This document shows positions 31,833 through 39,794 of a DNA stretch of 44,221 nucleotides, in pieces. The notes below the pieces were generated by a model. That model was not told the DNA's origin and did not search any database. It worked only from the letters and a program-made list of their open reading frames with translations. Position 1 is the first letter of the stretch. Each line of letters starts with the position of its first letter. The position numbers were made by a program, and so were the translations under genes. The DNA comes from Nocardia amamiensis NBRC 102102. GTDB lineage: Bacteria; Actinomycetota; Actinomycetes; Mycobacteriales; Mycobacteriaceae. The DNA lies in assembly GCF_001612745.1 (NCBI RefSeq), contig NZ_BDBA01000026.1, positions 1 through 44,221 on the forward strand, in the 5' to 3' direction.

Positions 31833-33191
31833 GTGGCAGCCAGCAAGAACAAGGGTGCTCCCAACCTCTACGGATCGTTCGTACACTCCGCTCCCGGCGC
31901 GTTCCTGGCCAGCAAGCTCGGCCTGCCGCAGCCGGAGACCCTGCGCCGCTACGTCAAGGGGCAGTCGCCGCTGCCCGGTCCGGTGCTGCTCGGCGGCAAG
32001 GGCCGGGTCGCCGAACCGGTCCGCGCGCTGCTGTCGGACTACACCTTCGCCGACGCGCCCAGCCCCGAAACCAAGTACGGCGCCATGGTGTTCGACGCCA
32101 CCGGCATCGGCACCATCGAGGACCTCTCGCAGCTGTTCGAGTTCTTCCAGCCCACCATGCGCAGCATCGGCCCGTCCGGCCGCGTCGTGGTCATCGGCAC
32201 CACGCCCGAGCTGGCCTCCAGCGTGGACGAGCAGATCGCGCAGCGCGCGCTGGAGGGCTTCACCCGCTCGGTGGCCAAGGAGCTGCGGCGCGGGGCGACC
32301 GCCCAGCTGGTGTATTTGCACCCCGAGGCGCAGGCCGCCGCGACCGGTCTGGAGTCGACCCTGCGCTTCCTGCTCTCGGCCAAGTCGGCGTTCGTCGACG
32401 GCCAGGTCATCCGCGTCGGCAAGGACGACGCGAGCGCACCCGCCGACTGGGACCGCCCGCTGGAGGGCAAGGTCGCCGTGGTCACCGGCGCGGCGCGCGG
32501 GATCGGCGCGACCATCGCCGAGGTGTTCGCCCGCGATGGCGCCCAGGTGATCGTGGCCGACATCCCGGCAGCGGGCGAGGCGCTGTCGCAGACCGCGAAC
32601 AAGGTCGGCGGCACCGCGCTGGCGCTCGACGTGACCGCCCCCGACGCCGCGGAGAAGCTGGCTGATTTCGCCACCGAGCGCTTCGGCGGCATCGATATCG
32701 TGGTGCACAACGCGGGCATCACTCGCGACAAACTGCTGGCGAACATGGACGAGGGCCGCTGGAACTCGGTCATCAGCGTGAATCTCGCCGCGCCGCATCG
32801 CATTACCGAGGGCTTGGTGGCCCGGGGCGCGCTGAAGGAGGGCGGTCGCGTGATCGACGTGTCCTCCATCGCCGGCATCGCGGGCAACCGCGGCCAGACC
32901 AACTATGGCGCGTCCAAGGCAGGTGTCATCGGCATGGTCGCCGCCGAGGCGCCGAAGCTGGCGGAGAAGGACATCACCATCAACGCCGTCGCCCCCGGCT
33001 TCATCGAGACCGCGATGACCGCCGCCATCCCGCTGGGCACCCGTGAGGCGGGCCGGTTGATGAGCTCGTTGCAGCAGGGCGGCCAGACCGTCGACGTCGC
33101 CGAGACGATCGCCTACTTCGCGAGTCCGGCCTCGAACGCGGTGACCGGCAACGTCGTTCGGGTCTGCGGGCAGAGCCTGATCGGAGCATGA
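31833..33191 (+). CDS. fabG4: high-molecular-weight 3-oxoacyl-reductase FabG4
   Basis: The 452-residue protein has an N-terminal flavodoxin-like domain without a nucleotide motif ([28 protein letters not shown] and onward to about 210), then a full short-chain dehydrogenase domain with [11 protein letters not shown], the SSIAG serine, YGASK tyrosine/lysine and PGFIETAMT. This two-domain form is typical of mycobacterial FabG4, a 3-oxoacyl-CoA/ACP reductase. GTG 31833 follows AAAGGTAGGAAT. Its stop overlaps the htdX start, so the reductase and dehydratase are made together and act on consecutive steps. Confidence 0.93.
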   Translation: MAASKNKGAPNLYGSFVHSAPGAFLASKLGLPQPETLRRYVKGQSPLPGPVLLGGKGRVAEPVRALLSDYTFADAPSPETKYGAMVFDATGIGTIEDLSQLFEFFQPTMRSIGPSGRVVVIGTTPELASSVDEQIAQRALEGFTRSVAKELRRGATAQLVYLHPEAQAAATGLESTLRFLLSAKSAFVDGQVIRVGKDDASAPADWDRPLEGKVAVVTGAARGIGATIAEVFARDGAQVIVADIPAAGEALSQTANKVGGTALALDVTAPDAAEKLADFATERFGGIDIVVHNAGITRDKLLANMDEGRWNSVISVNLAAPHRITEGLVARGALKEGGRVIDVSSIAGIAGNRGQTNYGASKAGVIGMVAAEAPKLAEKDITINAVAPGFIETAMTAAIPLGTREAGRLMSSLQQGGQTVDVAETIAYFASPASNAVTGNVVRVCGQSLIGA

Positions 33192-34078
33192 TGGCCCACG
33201 GCGCAGCAGCGGGGGAACAGACACAGGTCATCACGCTCAGCGAACCGCCGAAGAACAGCAGGCTGTTCGCCAAGGCGGCGCTCGGCGCCGTGCCGCTGCT
33301 GTCGGCGCGCAAGCCGACGCTGCCGGACCGAGCTGTTCGGCTGGAGGGCCTGCGGGTCGCCCCGGAGCACCTGGCCGCCTACTGCCGGGCGACCGGTCTG
33401 CGGTTCGGCGACGCGCTGCCGCTGACCTATCCGTTCATCCTCACCTTCCCGCTTGCCATGCAATTGGTGGTGGCGCGGGACTTCCCGTTCGTCGCGGTAG
33501 GTGCGGTGCACGCGGAGAATGTCATCGAGCGCACTCGCGACATCTCGGTGAGCGAGCCGCTGGACATCCACACGCACATCGAGAATCTACGCGAGCACCC
33601 GAAGGGCCTGCTCGTCGACGCGATCAGTGACGTGAAGGTGGGACGGGAGCTGGTGTGGCACCAGGTCACCACGTTCCTGCACCAGCAGCGCACTTCGCTG
33701 TCGGGCGGGCCGAAGCCGGAGCCGAAGCCGGAGGAGGTCCCGCCCCCGCCGCTGCGCACGTTGCGGGTGGACCAGAAGACGATCACCCGATACGCCGCGG
33801 CGTCCGGTGACCACAACCCGATTCACACGTCGGCGTTGGCCGCCAAGGCATTCGGATTCCCGAAGTCGATTGCGCACGGCATGTGGTCGGCGGCCGCCGT
33901 TCTCGGCTCGGTCGAGGGCCGCATTCCGGAGAAGACCACGTACGTGGTCAAGTTCGGCAAGCCGATTCTGCTGCCCTCCACCGTGAACGTGTACGCAGAC
34001 CAGGCCGAAGGCGGCTGGGATCTGGCGCTGCGCCACCCGAAGAAGGGCTACCCGCACCTGACGGCGACCCTTCGCTGA
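33188..34078 (+). CDS. htdX: (R)-hydroxyacyl dehydratase, MaoC-like, HtdX
   Basis: The 296-residue protein is a double hot-dog dehydratase. The C-terminal half carries the hydratase-2 motif [12 protein letters not shown], with the catalytic Asp and His, followed by [17 protein letters not shown]. The N-terminal half ([19 protein letters not shown]) is the substrate-side hot-dog. A proline-rich linker ([16 protein letters not shown]) separates them. ATG 33188 overlaps the fabG4 stop. It dehydrates the 3-hydroxyacyl product of FabG4, or hydrates enoyl-CoA. A strong terminator follows. Confidence 0.9.
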   Translation: MMAHGAAAGEQTQVITLSEPPKNSRLFAKAALGAVPLLSARKPTLPDRAVRLEGLRVAPEHLAAYCRATGLRFGDALPLTYPFILTFPLAMQLVVARDFPFVAVGAVHAENVIERTRDISVSEPLDIHTHIENLREHPKGLLVDAISDVKVGRELVWHQVTTFLHQQRTSLSGGPKPEPKPEEVPPPPLRTLRVDQKTITRYAAASGDHNPIHTSALAAKAFGFPKSIAHGMWSAAAVLGSVEGRIPEKTTYVVKFGKPILLPSTVNVYADQAEGGWDLALRHPKKGYPHLTATLR

Positions 34079-34083
34079 GCGAC

Positions 34084-34125
34084 CGAAGCCGCTGCCGGAT
34101 TCAGGCGAATCCGGCAGCGGCTTCG
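34084..34125. terminator. bidirectional terminator between htdX and the DUF5685 gene
   Basis: An 18-bp perfect stem (34084-34101 with 34108-34125; CGAAGCCGCTGCCGGATT and its complement) with a six-base loop lies between convergent stops at 34078 and 34158. Confidence 0.85.
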
Positions 34126-34157
34126 CCTATTTCACGGCGCTTGCCTTCGGCCCGCGT

Positions 34158-35465
34158 TCAGCAGTCGCAGCCACAATCGCAGTTGCAGCAGCCACAGTCG
34201 CCGCAATTGCAACAGCCGCAATCACACTCGCCGCAATCGCCGCAATCGCAGTTCTTGATCCAGGCGTCTTTGCGTTCGCCGGTGCAGGGTTGCGTATGGT
34301 CGGCGCAGCAGGCATAACCGGTGCAGTAACCGCCCAGGATGAGTGCGAGGGATTCACCTATTCCGGGGCGGCGGGTCGGTGGACGATGACCGGTGCGGTG
34401 CATGCGCGGACGGACTTCGGCGTGCGGCAGCTGGCCGGGGGTCAGCTCTTTCGCCCGCAGTCCTGCGGTGTCATGCGAGATCGAGCAGGTGTGCGCGGCC
34501 AACGTCCCGAGGCCGCCGCCGATCCTCCGCAGCACCGAGGTCAGCGGGTCGAGCAGCATCCAGCGTACGGTCGGCACCCGGCTCAGCTCGGCCGCCGCGA
34601 CAGCGGTGCGCAGGCGCGAATTGGACTGCCGCAGCAGGTCATACGCCTCGGACAAGGTTGTTCCGGTGGCCGCGAGGGGGTTGAAGTTGTCCCGAGCCGA
34701 GTCCTCGTCATAGTCCGTGACGGCGTCGGCCAGATGCGCGATCCGTCCGAACTGCCACCCCGCCTCGCGCAGGGCTTCGACATTGTCCGGACGATCGGCC
34801 AGCACGGCGGTGTGGGCGAAGAACGCCGACGCGCACAACTGAGTGGGTGCGGTGAGCCGCTCCAGCGGATCGGCCGATGGCGCCATCGCCGATTGCCAAT
34901 GTGGGGAGCTGACAAGCGATTCCGGCATGAACCCGCCCATATGCGGCCCGGCGGCACGCGAAGCACCCACGGCGGCTAGCTCTTTCGCCTCCAGCTCCAG
35001 TCGCACCTGGGCGTCGAGCGCGGCGACCAGAGGCTCGACGTCGAGACCGATCCGCGCGGCGCCCGCGCGTGCCTCCCCCGCCCACCGCGCCGCCGCTTTC
35101 GCCAGCGGCCTGCGCGCGAGCGCGACCACCTCACCGTCATCCACGTGATCCCGAATCTTCGCAGCCGCCAACAACAATGATGCTGTGGTGGCGAGCTGCA
35201 CGCCGGGCGCGTCCGCGGTGACCACCGACGCCCGCCGCATTCCGCGCAGGGGGCACGGCGCGGCCGTGGTGCGCGACGCCGAACCGGACTGCGCCTCGGT
35301 GAGCATGCTCAGCACCAGCGCGTCCTTGTTGGTCGTGGCGCGGGCGAGCTGACCGTGCCCGTCCCGCAACCCGAGACACAACCCGCACAGATGCGCACGC
35401 CATTCCGTGCTATCGATCCCATACTTCTGAGCGCCGTGCGCGCACGGCCTGAGCAACCCGAACAC
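34158..35465 (-). CDS. DUF5685 family protein with cysteine-rich C-terminal tail
   Basis: The 435-residue protein starts at GTG 35465 (VFGLLRPCAHG), which matches the usual MFGxLRPC beginning of the family; the longer frame upstream is not used. HLCGLCLGLRDGHG with conserved cysteines is near residue 25. A helical core includes ADAVTDYDEDSARDNFNPLA, which recalls isoprenoid-type helical folds. The last 100 residues contain GYCTGYACCADHTQPCTGER and then a tail of about 30 residues made almost only of Cys, Gly, Asp and Asn. Such a tail should bind metal ions like a metallothionein. Function is unknown. It lies downstream of the TetR gene on the same strand. Confidence 0.8.
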   Translation of the reverse strand: MFGLLRPCAHGAQKYGIDSTEWRAHLCGLCLGLRDGHGQLARATTNKDALVLSMLTEAQSGSASRTTAAPCPLRGMRRASVVTADAPGVQLATTASLLLAAAKIRDHVDDGEVVALARRPLAKAAARWAGEARAGAARIGLDVEPLVAALDAQVRLELEAKELAAVGASRAAGPHMGGFMPESLVSSPHWQSAMAPSADPLERLTAPTQLCASAFFAHTAVLADRPDNVEALREAGWQFGRIAHLADAVTDYDEDSARDNFNPLAATGTTLSEAYDLLRQSNSRLRTAVAAAELSRVPTVRWMLLDPLTSVLRRIGGGLGTLAAHTCSISHDTAGLRAKELTPGQLPHAEVRPRMHRTGHRPPTRRPGIGESLALILGGYCTGYACCADHTQPCTGERKDAWIKNCDCGDCGECDCGCCNCGDCGCCNCDCGCDC

Positions 35466-35574
35466 TTCCGCCCCGTTCTCCCGGCTCGCCCGAATGAGCC
35501 GGTCCGCATTTGTCGAACTCACGCACTCTGGCAGGAGGGCGGCGCGGAAGCAACCGGACTGGGCAAAAGCCGGG

Positions 35575-36174
35575 CTACTCGGTCTTCTTGCGGCCCGCCA
35601 GACCGCGCCAGGCGAGGTCGTCGAGGAGGTCGACGGCTTCGGCGACCTCGATCCGGCCACTGGCCAACCGGTCGGCGATGGCCTCGCCCGCGCCGATCAC
35701 AGCGACCGCGACGACATCGAAATTCGTTCCGGGCTCGGCGTGCTTGGCGCTGGACTCCAGCAGTTTGGCGGTCAGTTCGATGACGCGCTCGCGGGCGTTC
35801 TCGATCTCCGACGCGAACGCTTGCTGACCGATGGCCTGCCGGTAGAGCACCTGCCAGGAGCGGCGATTGCGGTCGACGAAGCCGAGGAAACCCTCCAGCG
35901 CGGTGCGGACCTGCTCGTGCGGTGACAGCAACGGGTTGCCCGCCGGTGCGACGGATTCGATGAAGCGCATCCCCTCGCGCTGGATGCAGGCGCGGAACAG
36001 TTCGTCCTTGGAGCCGTAGTACAAATACAGCATCGGCTTCGAGATCTTCGCCTCGGCGGCGATCGCGTCCATCGAGGTGTCGTGGAAGCCTTTACGCGAG
36101 AAAACCTCCACCGCGGCGTCGAGCATCTGCTGCTCGCGCACCGCCCGCGGAAGTCGCTTCGTTCCGCCTGCCAT
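35575..36174 (-). CDS. TetR-family regulator (Rv0238-type position)
   Basis: The 199-residue regulator begins MAGGTKRLPRAVREQQMLDAAVEVFSRKGFHDTSMDAIAAEAKISKPMLYLYYGSKDELF, a textbook TetR_N helix-turn-helix. The C-terminal ligand domain (VRTALEGFLGFVDRNRRSWQVLYRQ) is of the type seen in actinobacterial fatty-acid and lipid regulators. ATG 36174 is chosen because GGAGAG lies just upstream; GTG 36189 is an alternative. A palindrome at 36203-36222, shared with the fadA2-fabG4 intergenic region, suggests autoregulation and control of those lipid genes. The likely ligand is an acyl-CoA, by inference. Confidence 0.88.
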   Translation of the reverse strand: MAGGTKRLPRAVREQQMLDAAVEVFSRKGFHDTSMDAIAAEAKISKPMLYLYYGSKDELFRACIQREGMRFIESVAPAGNPLLSPHEQVRTALEGFLGFVDRNRRSWQVLYRQAIGQQAFASEIENARERVIELTAKLLESSAKHAEPGTNFDVVAVAVIGAGEAIADRLASGRIEVAEAVDLLDDLAWRGLAGRKKTE

Positions 36175-36202
36175 CCACTCTCCTACCACAGGTGAACCTC
36201 AT

Positions 36203-36222
36203 ATATTACTCCAAGGTAAGTT
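36203..36222. promoter_or_regulatory. operator-like site upstream of the TetR gene
   Basis: ATATTACTC-CA-AGGTAAGTT matches the fadA2-fabG4 palindrome in 14 of 18 half-site positions and lies 29 bases upstream of the TetR start codon, where it would cover the promoter or transcription start. Confidence 0.7.
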
Positions 36223-36264
36223 CCGGCGGTCCGATTTGCTCACCGGTCGCCCGACTCGGCCGTG

Positions 36265-36368
36265 CGGCTGCCTCTTCTTCGCTCGGCCCGGCGCATAAGC
36301 GGCTGCCTCGAGAGCCTTCGCTCGGCCCGGCGCATCACCGGCTGCCTCGCCTTCGCTCGGCCCGGCGC
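36265..36368. repeat. three tandem imperfect repeats of about 35 bp
   Basis: Units beginning CGGCTGCCTC and containing TTCGCTCGGCCCGGCGC occur at 36265-36299, 36300-36338 and 36339-36368, with small length changes between CTC and TTC. They lie between the lpqI stop and the TetR promoter. A partial copy of the first part (GCGGCTGCCTCAG) reappears near 36408 at the end of lpqI. They do not code for anything I can support. Confidence 0.8.
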
Positions 36369-36413
36369 GGGCTGTAGGCGGGCGTCGGCCGGCAGAGTCC
36401 TGACGCGGCTGCC

Positions 36414-37574
36414 TCAGCAGCGCGGCAACGTACCCTTGAAAGCGCCCATCCGCAGCACCGAGGCATCCACCTGCGCCATCGGCAGGCGTCCACTCGACAC
36501 CGCCTGCTCCAGCCGGTCGAGCACCTGCGGCACCGCGTCGGTGGTGATCCACAGGGCGTTGTCGGCACCGGCGACGAGTGCGGCCTCGACGGCGTCCTCG
36601 ATCGACATCCTCGCGGTGATGGCCGCCATCCCGCCCAGGTCGTCGGTGAAGATCGGTCCCTGGAACGGCGCGGCACCGTACCCCCGGCCCTCGCGCAGCA
36701 GCGTCATCGCCTCAGGACTGATGCTGGCCGGGACATCAGGGGTGGTCAGGCCGGGCACGTCCAGGTGGCCGACCATCACCGCCGCACCCGAGCCGATCAG
36801 GTCGCGGAACGGCACCAGGTCCACGGTCTGCAGCTGCGCCAGCGGCGGTGTGCGCACCGCGCCGGTGTGCGAGTCGCCGGAGCCGGACCCGTGACCAGGG
36901 AAGTGCTTCATCACCGTGCCGACACCGACCTCGCGCATCGCCCGGATGTACGCATCCGCGTAGCGGGTGACCACGGCGGGATCATCGGAGAAGGAGCGGT
37001 CGCCGATGACGGTGTCGTCGGGCTGGGAGCTGACGTCGATGTCAGGGGCGAAATTCACCGTCACGCCGACGTCCTTCAGTGCCTGCCCCCTGGCCAGCGT
37101 CGCGCTGTGGAACTCCTCTGGGCTCATGGTCTGCGCCGTGACCCGCGCGGACGGCGCGGGGCCGATCAGGTCGCGAACGCGGGAGACGCGGCCGCCCTCC
37201 TCGTCGATGGTCACCATCAGCGGAACCTTGGCCGCCTCCTTGACCTGTGTGATCTCGCCCGACCCGAGTAGCGACTGATCGGTCCATCCGCCCACGAAGA
37301 TGCCGCCGACCTGCTCGGTGCGCACCACGTTCGTGGCATCGGCCGCGCCGGTGACGCCGACCGTCAGCAGCTGGGCCAGCTTCTCGCGGGTGCTGAACTG
37401 CGCGAGGTACCCGGCATTGCAGTCCGGCGGCGCCGCGGTCGTGACCGGGACCACGGCGGTCGTCGCATCCGGGGTGGGGCTGCCCGGCGACGCCGAATCG
37501 GAGGAACCGCCGTTCGAGCAGGCGGTCGCGACGGCGGCGAGAATGGCGAGGACGAGCAAAGGCGTCTTCCGCAT
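36414..37574 (-). CDS. lpqI: lipoprotein beta-N-acetylglucosaminidase, LpqI/NagZ family (GH3)
   Basis: The 386-residue protein starts at ATG 37574 with a lipoprotein signal (MRKTPLLVLAILAAVATAC, lipobox Cys19) and an S/P/T-rich linker, so it is anchored outside the membrane. The GH3 catalytic domain has FVGGWTDQSLLG, TIDEEGGRVSRVRD, VNFAPDIDV, the NagZ signature KHFPGHGSGSGDSHTGAV and AVMVGHLDVPGL. In NagZ enzymes the DSH loop His-Asp acts as acid/base and a later Asp is the nucleophile. It removes N-acetylglucosamine from muropeptides in wall recycling. Length matches mycobacterial LpqI, and adjacency to the TetR gene is also conserved. Confidence 0.92.
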   Translation of the reverse strand: MRKTPLLVLAILAAVATACSNGGSSDSASPGSPTPDATTAVVPVTTAAPPDCNAGYLAQFSTREKLAQLLTVGVTGAADATNVVRTEQVGGIFVGGWTDQSLLGSGEITQVKEAAKVPLMVTIDEEGGRVSRVRDLIGPAPSARVTAQTMSPEEFHSATLARGQALKDVGVTVNFAPDIDVSSQPDDTVIGDRSFSDDPAVVTRYADAYIRAMREVGVGTVMKHFPGHGSGSGDSHTGAVRTPPLAQLQTVDLVPFRDLIGSGAAVMVGHLDVPGLTTPDVPASISPEAMTLLREGRGYGAAPFQGPIFTDDLGGMAAITARMSIEDAVEAALVAGADNALWITTDAVPQVLDRLEQAVSSGRLPMAQVDASVLRMGAFKGTLPRC

Positions 37575-37811
37575 AGAGGTCAACCGTACTCGCCGCGGCG
37601 TGGGTGACCGCAGCCGCTGGGTGCTTACCGGGCGGGCAACTCGCTCACCGACGCACACTCACCACGCTGTCGATCGTGCGGTCCATCCGAGCGGCGAGTC
37701 GGTGTGACTCGACCGAATTCATGCAGGTGGGGACGGTGACGCGAGCCGGTTCGGGACGGCCCGGCGGGGTAGTCTCTTGGTATCGCCGTGCGTCTCCCTC
37801 AGGAGGTCAGC

Positions 37812-38300
37812 GTGCCCTGCGATCTGATGCTCATCGCCTACGACGGTTCCGAGAACGCCAAGCGCGCCATCGAATACGCCGGGCGGTTCCTCACCGCGAA
37901 TCGAGCCATCGTGCTGACCGCGTGGGAACCGATGGTGCGTCAAGCCGCCCGTCTCTCCGGGCTGTCGGGTGTCATGCAACCGGAATGGGTGCCCGACGAC
38001 CAGATCGAGGACATCGCGTACGTCGACGCACGCGCCGTCAACGCCGAGGGCGTGCGGCTTGCCGAGCTGGCCGGCCTGAACGCCGAGGCACGCACCGCGG
38101 AATGCACCTCGACGATCTGGAACGCCATCGTCGACTGCGCCGACGAACTGGACGTCGACATCGTCGTCGCGGGCACTCGCGGCGCCACCGGTATCCGTGC
38201 GCTCCTGCACAGCAGCGTGGCCGATGCCGTCCTCAAACACTGCCACCGCCCCGTCCTGCTCGTCCCGCCCGGAAAGAATCCTGAGCCGCGCGGCTGGTGA
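37812..38300 (+). CDS. universal stress protein (UspA family)
   Basis: The 162-residue protein starts at GTG 37812 after AGGAGG (MPCDLMLIAYDGSENAKRAIEYAG), the usual Usp N-terminus with the Asp of DGS. The C-terminal ATP-loop region reads VAGTRGATGIRALLHSSVADAVLKHCHRPVLLVP. It resembles the G-2x-G-9x-G(S/T) motif but has Ser in place of the third Gly, so ATP binding is uncertain. The role is probably stress adaptation. It is a single gene, divergent from lpqI across 237 bp that must hold both promoters. Confidence 0.88.
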   Translation: MPCDLMLIAYDGSENAKRAIEYAGRFLTANRAIVLTAWEPMVRQAARLSGLSGVMQPEWVPDDQIEDIAYVDARAVNAEGVRLAELAGLNAEARTAECTSTIWNAIVDCADELDVDIVVAGTRGATGIRALLHSSVADAVLKHCHRPVLLVPPGKNPEPRGW

Positions 38301-38354
38301 GACTTGGGTCGCTCGAGGGCGATAGGACACCGATGCCGGGGTTAGTTTGGTCCC

Positions 38355-39449
38355 ATGGATGGGTTCCTGCTTGCTCGCGCCGACGGGGTTGTCCGGGGAT
38401 ACGGGAGCCGGGTCGTCTTCGATGACGCGCAGCAGGCGGCCGCGGCGCTGCGGAAGGGCAGCGCGGAGTTCGTGGTCGGCGCGCTGCCCTTCGATCCGCG
38501 CAGGCCCGCCGCCCTGACTGTGCCCGAACGCACCGAGCACACGGCAGGCCCGTGGCGGCCCGCCGCGCTGCCCGACCTGCCCGCGGTCCGGGTGGTCGCC
38601 GAAATACCCAGCCCGGCAGAGCATGTCGCGCGGGTGACGAAATTGGTCGAGCAACTGGGTGATCCGGCGCAACCACTGCGCAAGGTCGTCGCGGCGCGCT
38701 CGGTGCTGCTGGAGGCGCAGTTCGCGCTCGACCCGGAGGTCGTCGCCGGTCACCTGCTCACCAGGCACCCGCACGCGAACGTCTTCGCAGTCGACCTGAC
38801 GCCCGCGGGACGCACCGGGGCGAGCCTGGTAGGGGCCACGCCGGAAGTGCTGATCGCCCGGCACGGTGACGCGGTCACGCTGCGTCCGCTGGCGGGCACG
38901 CTGCCGCGGCTGCCCGACCCGGACGCGGACGCAGCGCAGGCGCGAGAACTGCTGGCCAGCACCAAGAATCGGGATGAGCACGCGTTCGTGATCGACTGGA
39001 TCAGGGATCGGCTGGGACCGATCTGCGCCGAACTGTCCATACCGGACAGCCCGGAGCTGATCAGCACATCGGACGTATGGCACCTCGCTACGCCGATCAA
39101 CGGACGCCTGCGCGACACCTCGATCACCGCGCTCGACCTGGCGATGCTGCTGCACCCGACGCCCGCGGTCTGCGGCACCCCGACCGACCTCGCCCTGGAC
39201 ACCATCGCGCACGTCGAGGAAGACCGCGGGTTCTACGGCGGAGCCGTCGGCTGGTGCGACGCGGACGGCGACGGGGCGTGGATGGTCGCGATCCGCAGTG
39301 CGGAACTATCGGCCGACGGGCGCACGGTGCACGCGTACGCGGGCGGCGGCATCGTCGCGGCCTCCGACCCACACGCGGAGCTGGACGAGACCACCGCGAA
39401 GTTGCGCACCCTGCTCGGCGCGCTGCACTGCACGCTCCACTCGAAGTGA
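38355..39449 (+). CDS. isochorismate synthase (MenF/DhbC/EntC family)
   Basis: The 364-residue enzyme belongs to the chorismate-binding family. Visible marks are GATPEVLIARHGDAVTLRPLAGT, the ASTKNRDEHAFVIDWIRDRLGP helix, the STSDVWHLATPINGRL strand, HPTPAVCGTPTDLA and HVEEDRGFYGGAVGWCD, and the terminal YAGGGIVAASDPHAELDET metal-site segment. It converts chorismate to isochorismate for menaquinone, salicylate or catecholate siderophore synthesis. Length and lack of a glutamine amidotransferase partner fit EntC/DhbC-like enzymes. No siderophore genes are next to it, so the pathway is open. It begins 54 bases after the stress protein gene. Confidence 0.88.
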   Translation: MDGFLLARADGVVRGYGSRVVFDDAQQAAAALRKGSAEFVVGALPFDPRRPAALTVPERTEHTAGPWRPAALPDLPAVRVVAEIPSPAEHVARVTKLVEQLGDPAQPLRKVVAARSVLLEAQFALDPEVVAGHLLTRHPHANVFAVDLTPAGRTGASLVGATPEVLIARHGDAVTLRPLAGTLPRLPDPDADAAQARELLASTKNRDEHAFVIDWIRDRLGPICAELSIPDSPELISTSDVWHLATPINGRLRDTSITALDLAMLLHPTPAVCGTPTDLALDTIAHVEEDRGFYGGAVGWCDADGDGAWMVAIRSAELSADGRTVHAYAGGGIVAASDPHAELDETTAKLRTLLGALHCTLHSK

Positions 39450-39623
39450 TACTCCGAATGCCGGTGCGGGCCTGTGTGGCCGGTCACATGCAGGTCAGCG
39501 TGTCGGCAGCGCAGATCCGCGGGACAAGTCGATCGGAATTCCGCGGGCTGAACGCATACAAATACCGGACGTCCTGCTAGGTTGACCGGGAACGTGCCTG
39601 CATCGACGTATTGGAGTGCCCCG

Positions 39624-39794
39624 ATGAAGTTTGCTGTCCCTGGTGTTGCGAGTGCGGTCGCGGGCGCCGTGCTGGGCGTGATCGGTGTTCTCCTCATCAC
39701 CATGGCCGTGCAGCAGAACACGCGACCGGAAATCGACCGCAGCGGCGACAAGGACTCCTCGCTGCTGAACAACGTTGAGTACGGCAGCCGCTGA
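39624..39794 (+). CDS. DUF2613 small membrane/secreted protein
   Basis: The 56-residue protein has one hydrophobic helix (VAGAVLGVIGVLLITMAVQQ) after a short N-terminus, and an exposed tail NTRPEIDRSGDKDSSLLNNVEYGSR. This fits the DUF2613 family, which in mycobacteria (Rv0236A) also lies next to aftD. ATG 39624 follows GGAG at nine bases. Its end overlaps the aftD start by 20 bases, so the two genes are coupled and probably function at the same envelope step. Confidence 0.85.
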   Translation: MKFAVPGVASAVAGAVLGVIGVLLITMAVQQNTRPEIDRSGDKDSSLLNNVEYGSR

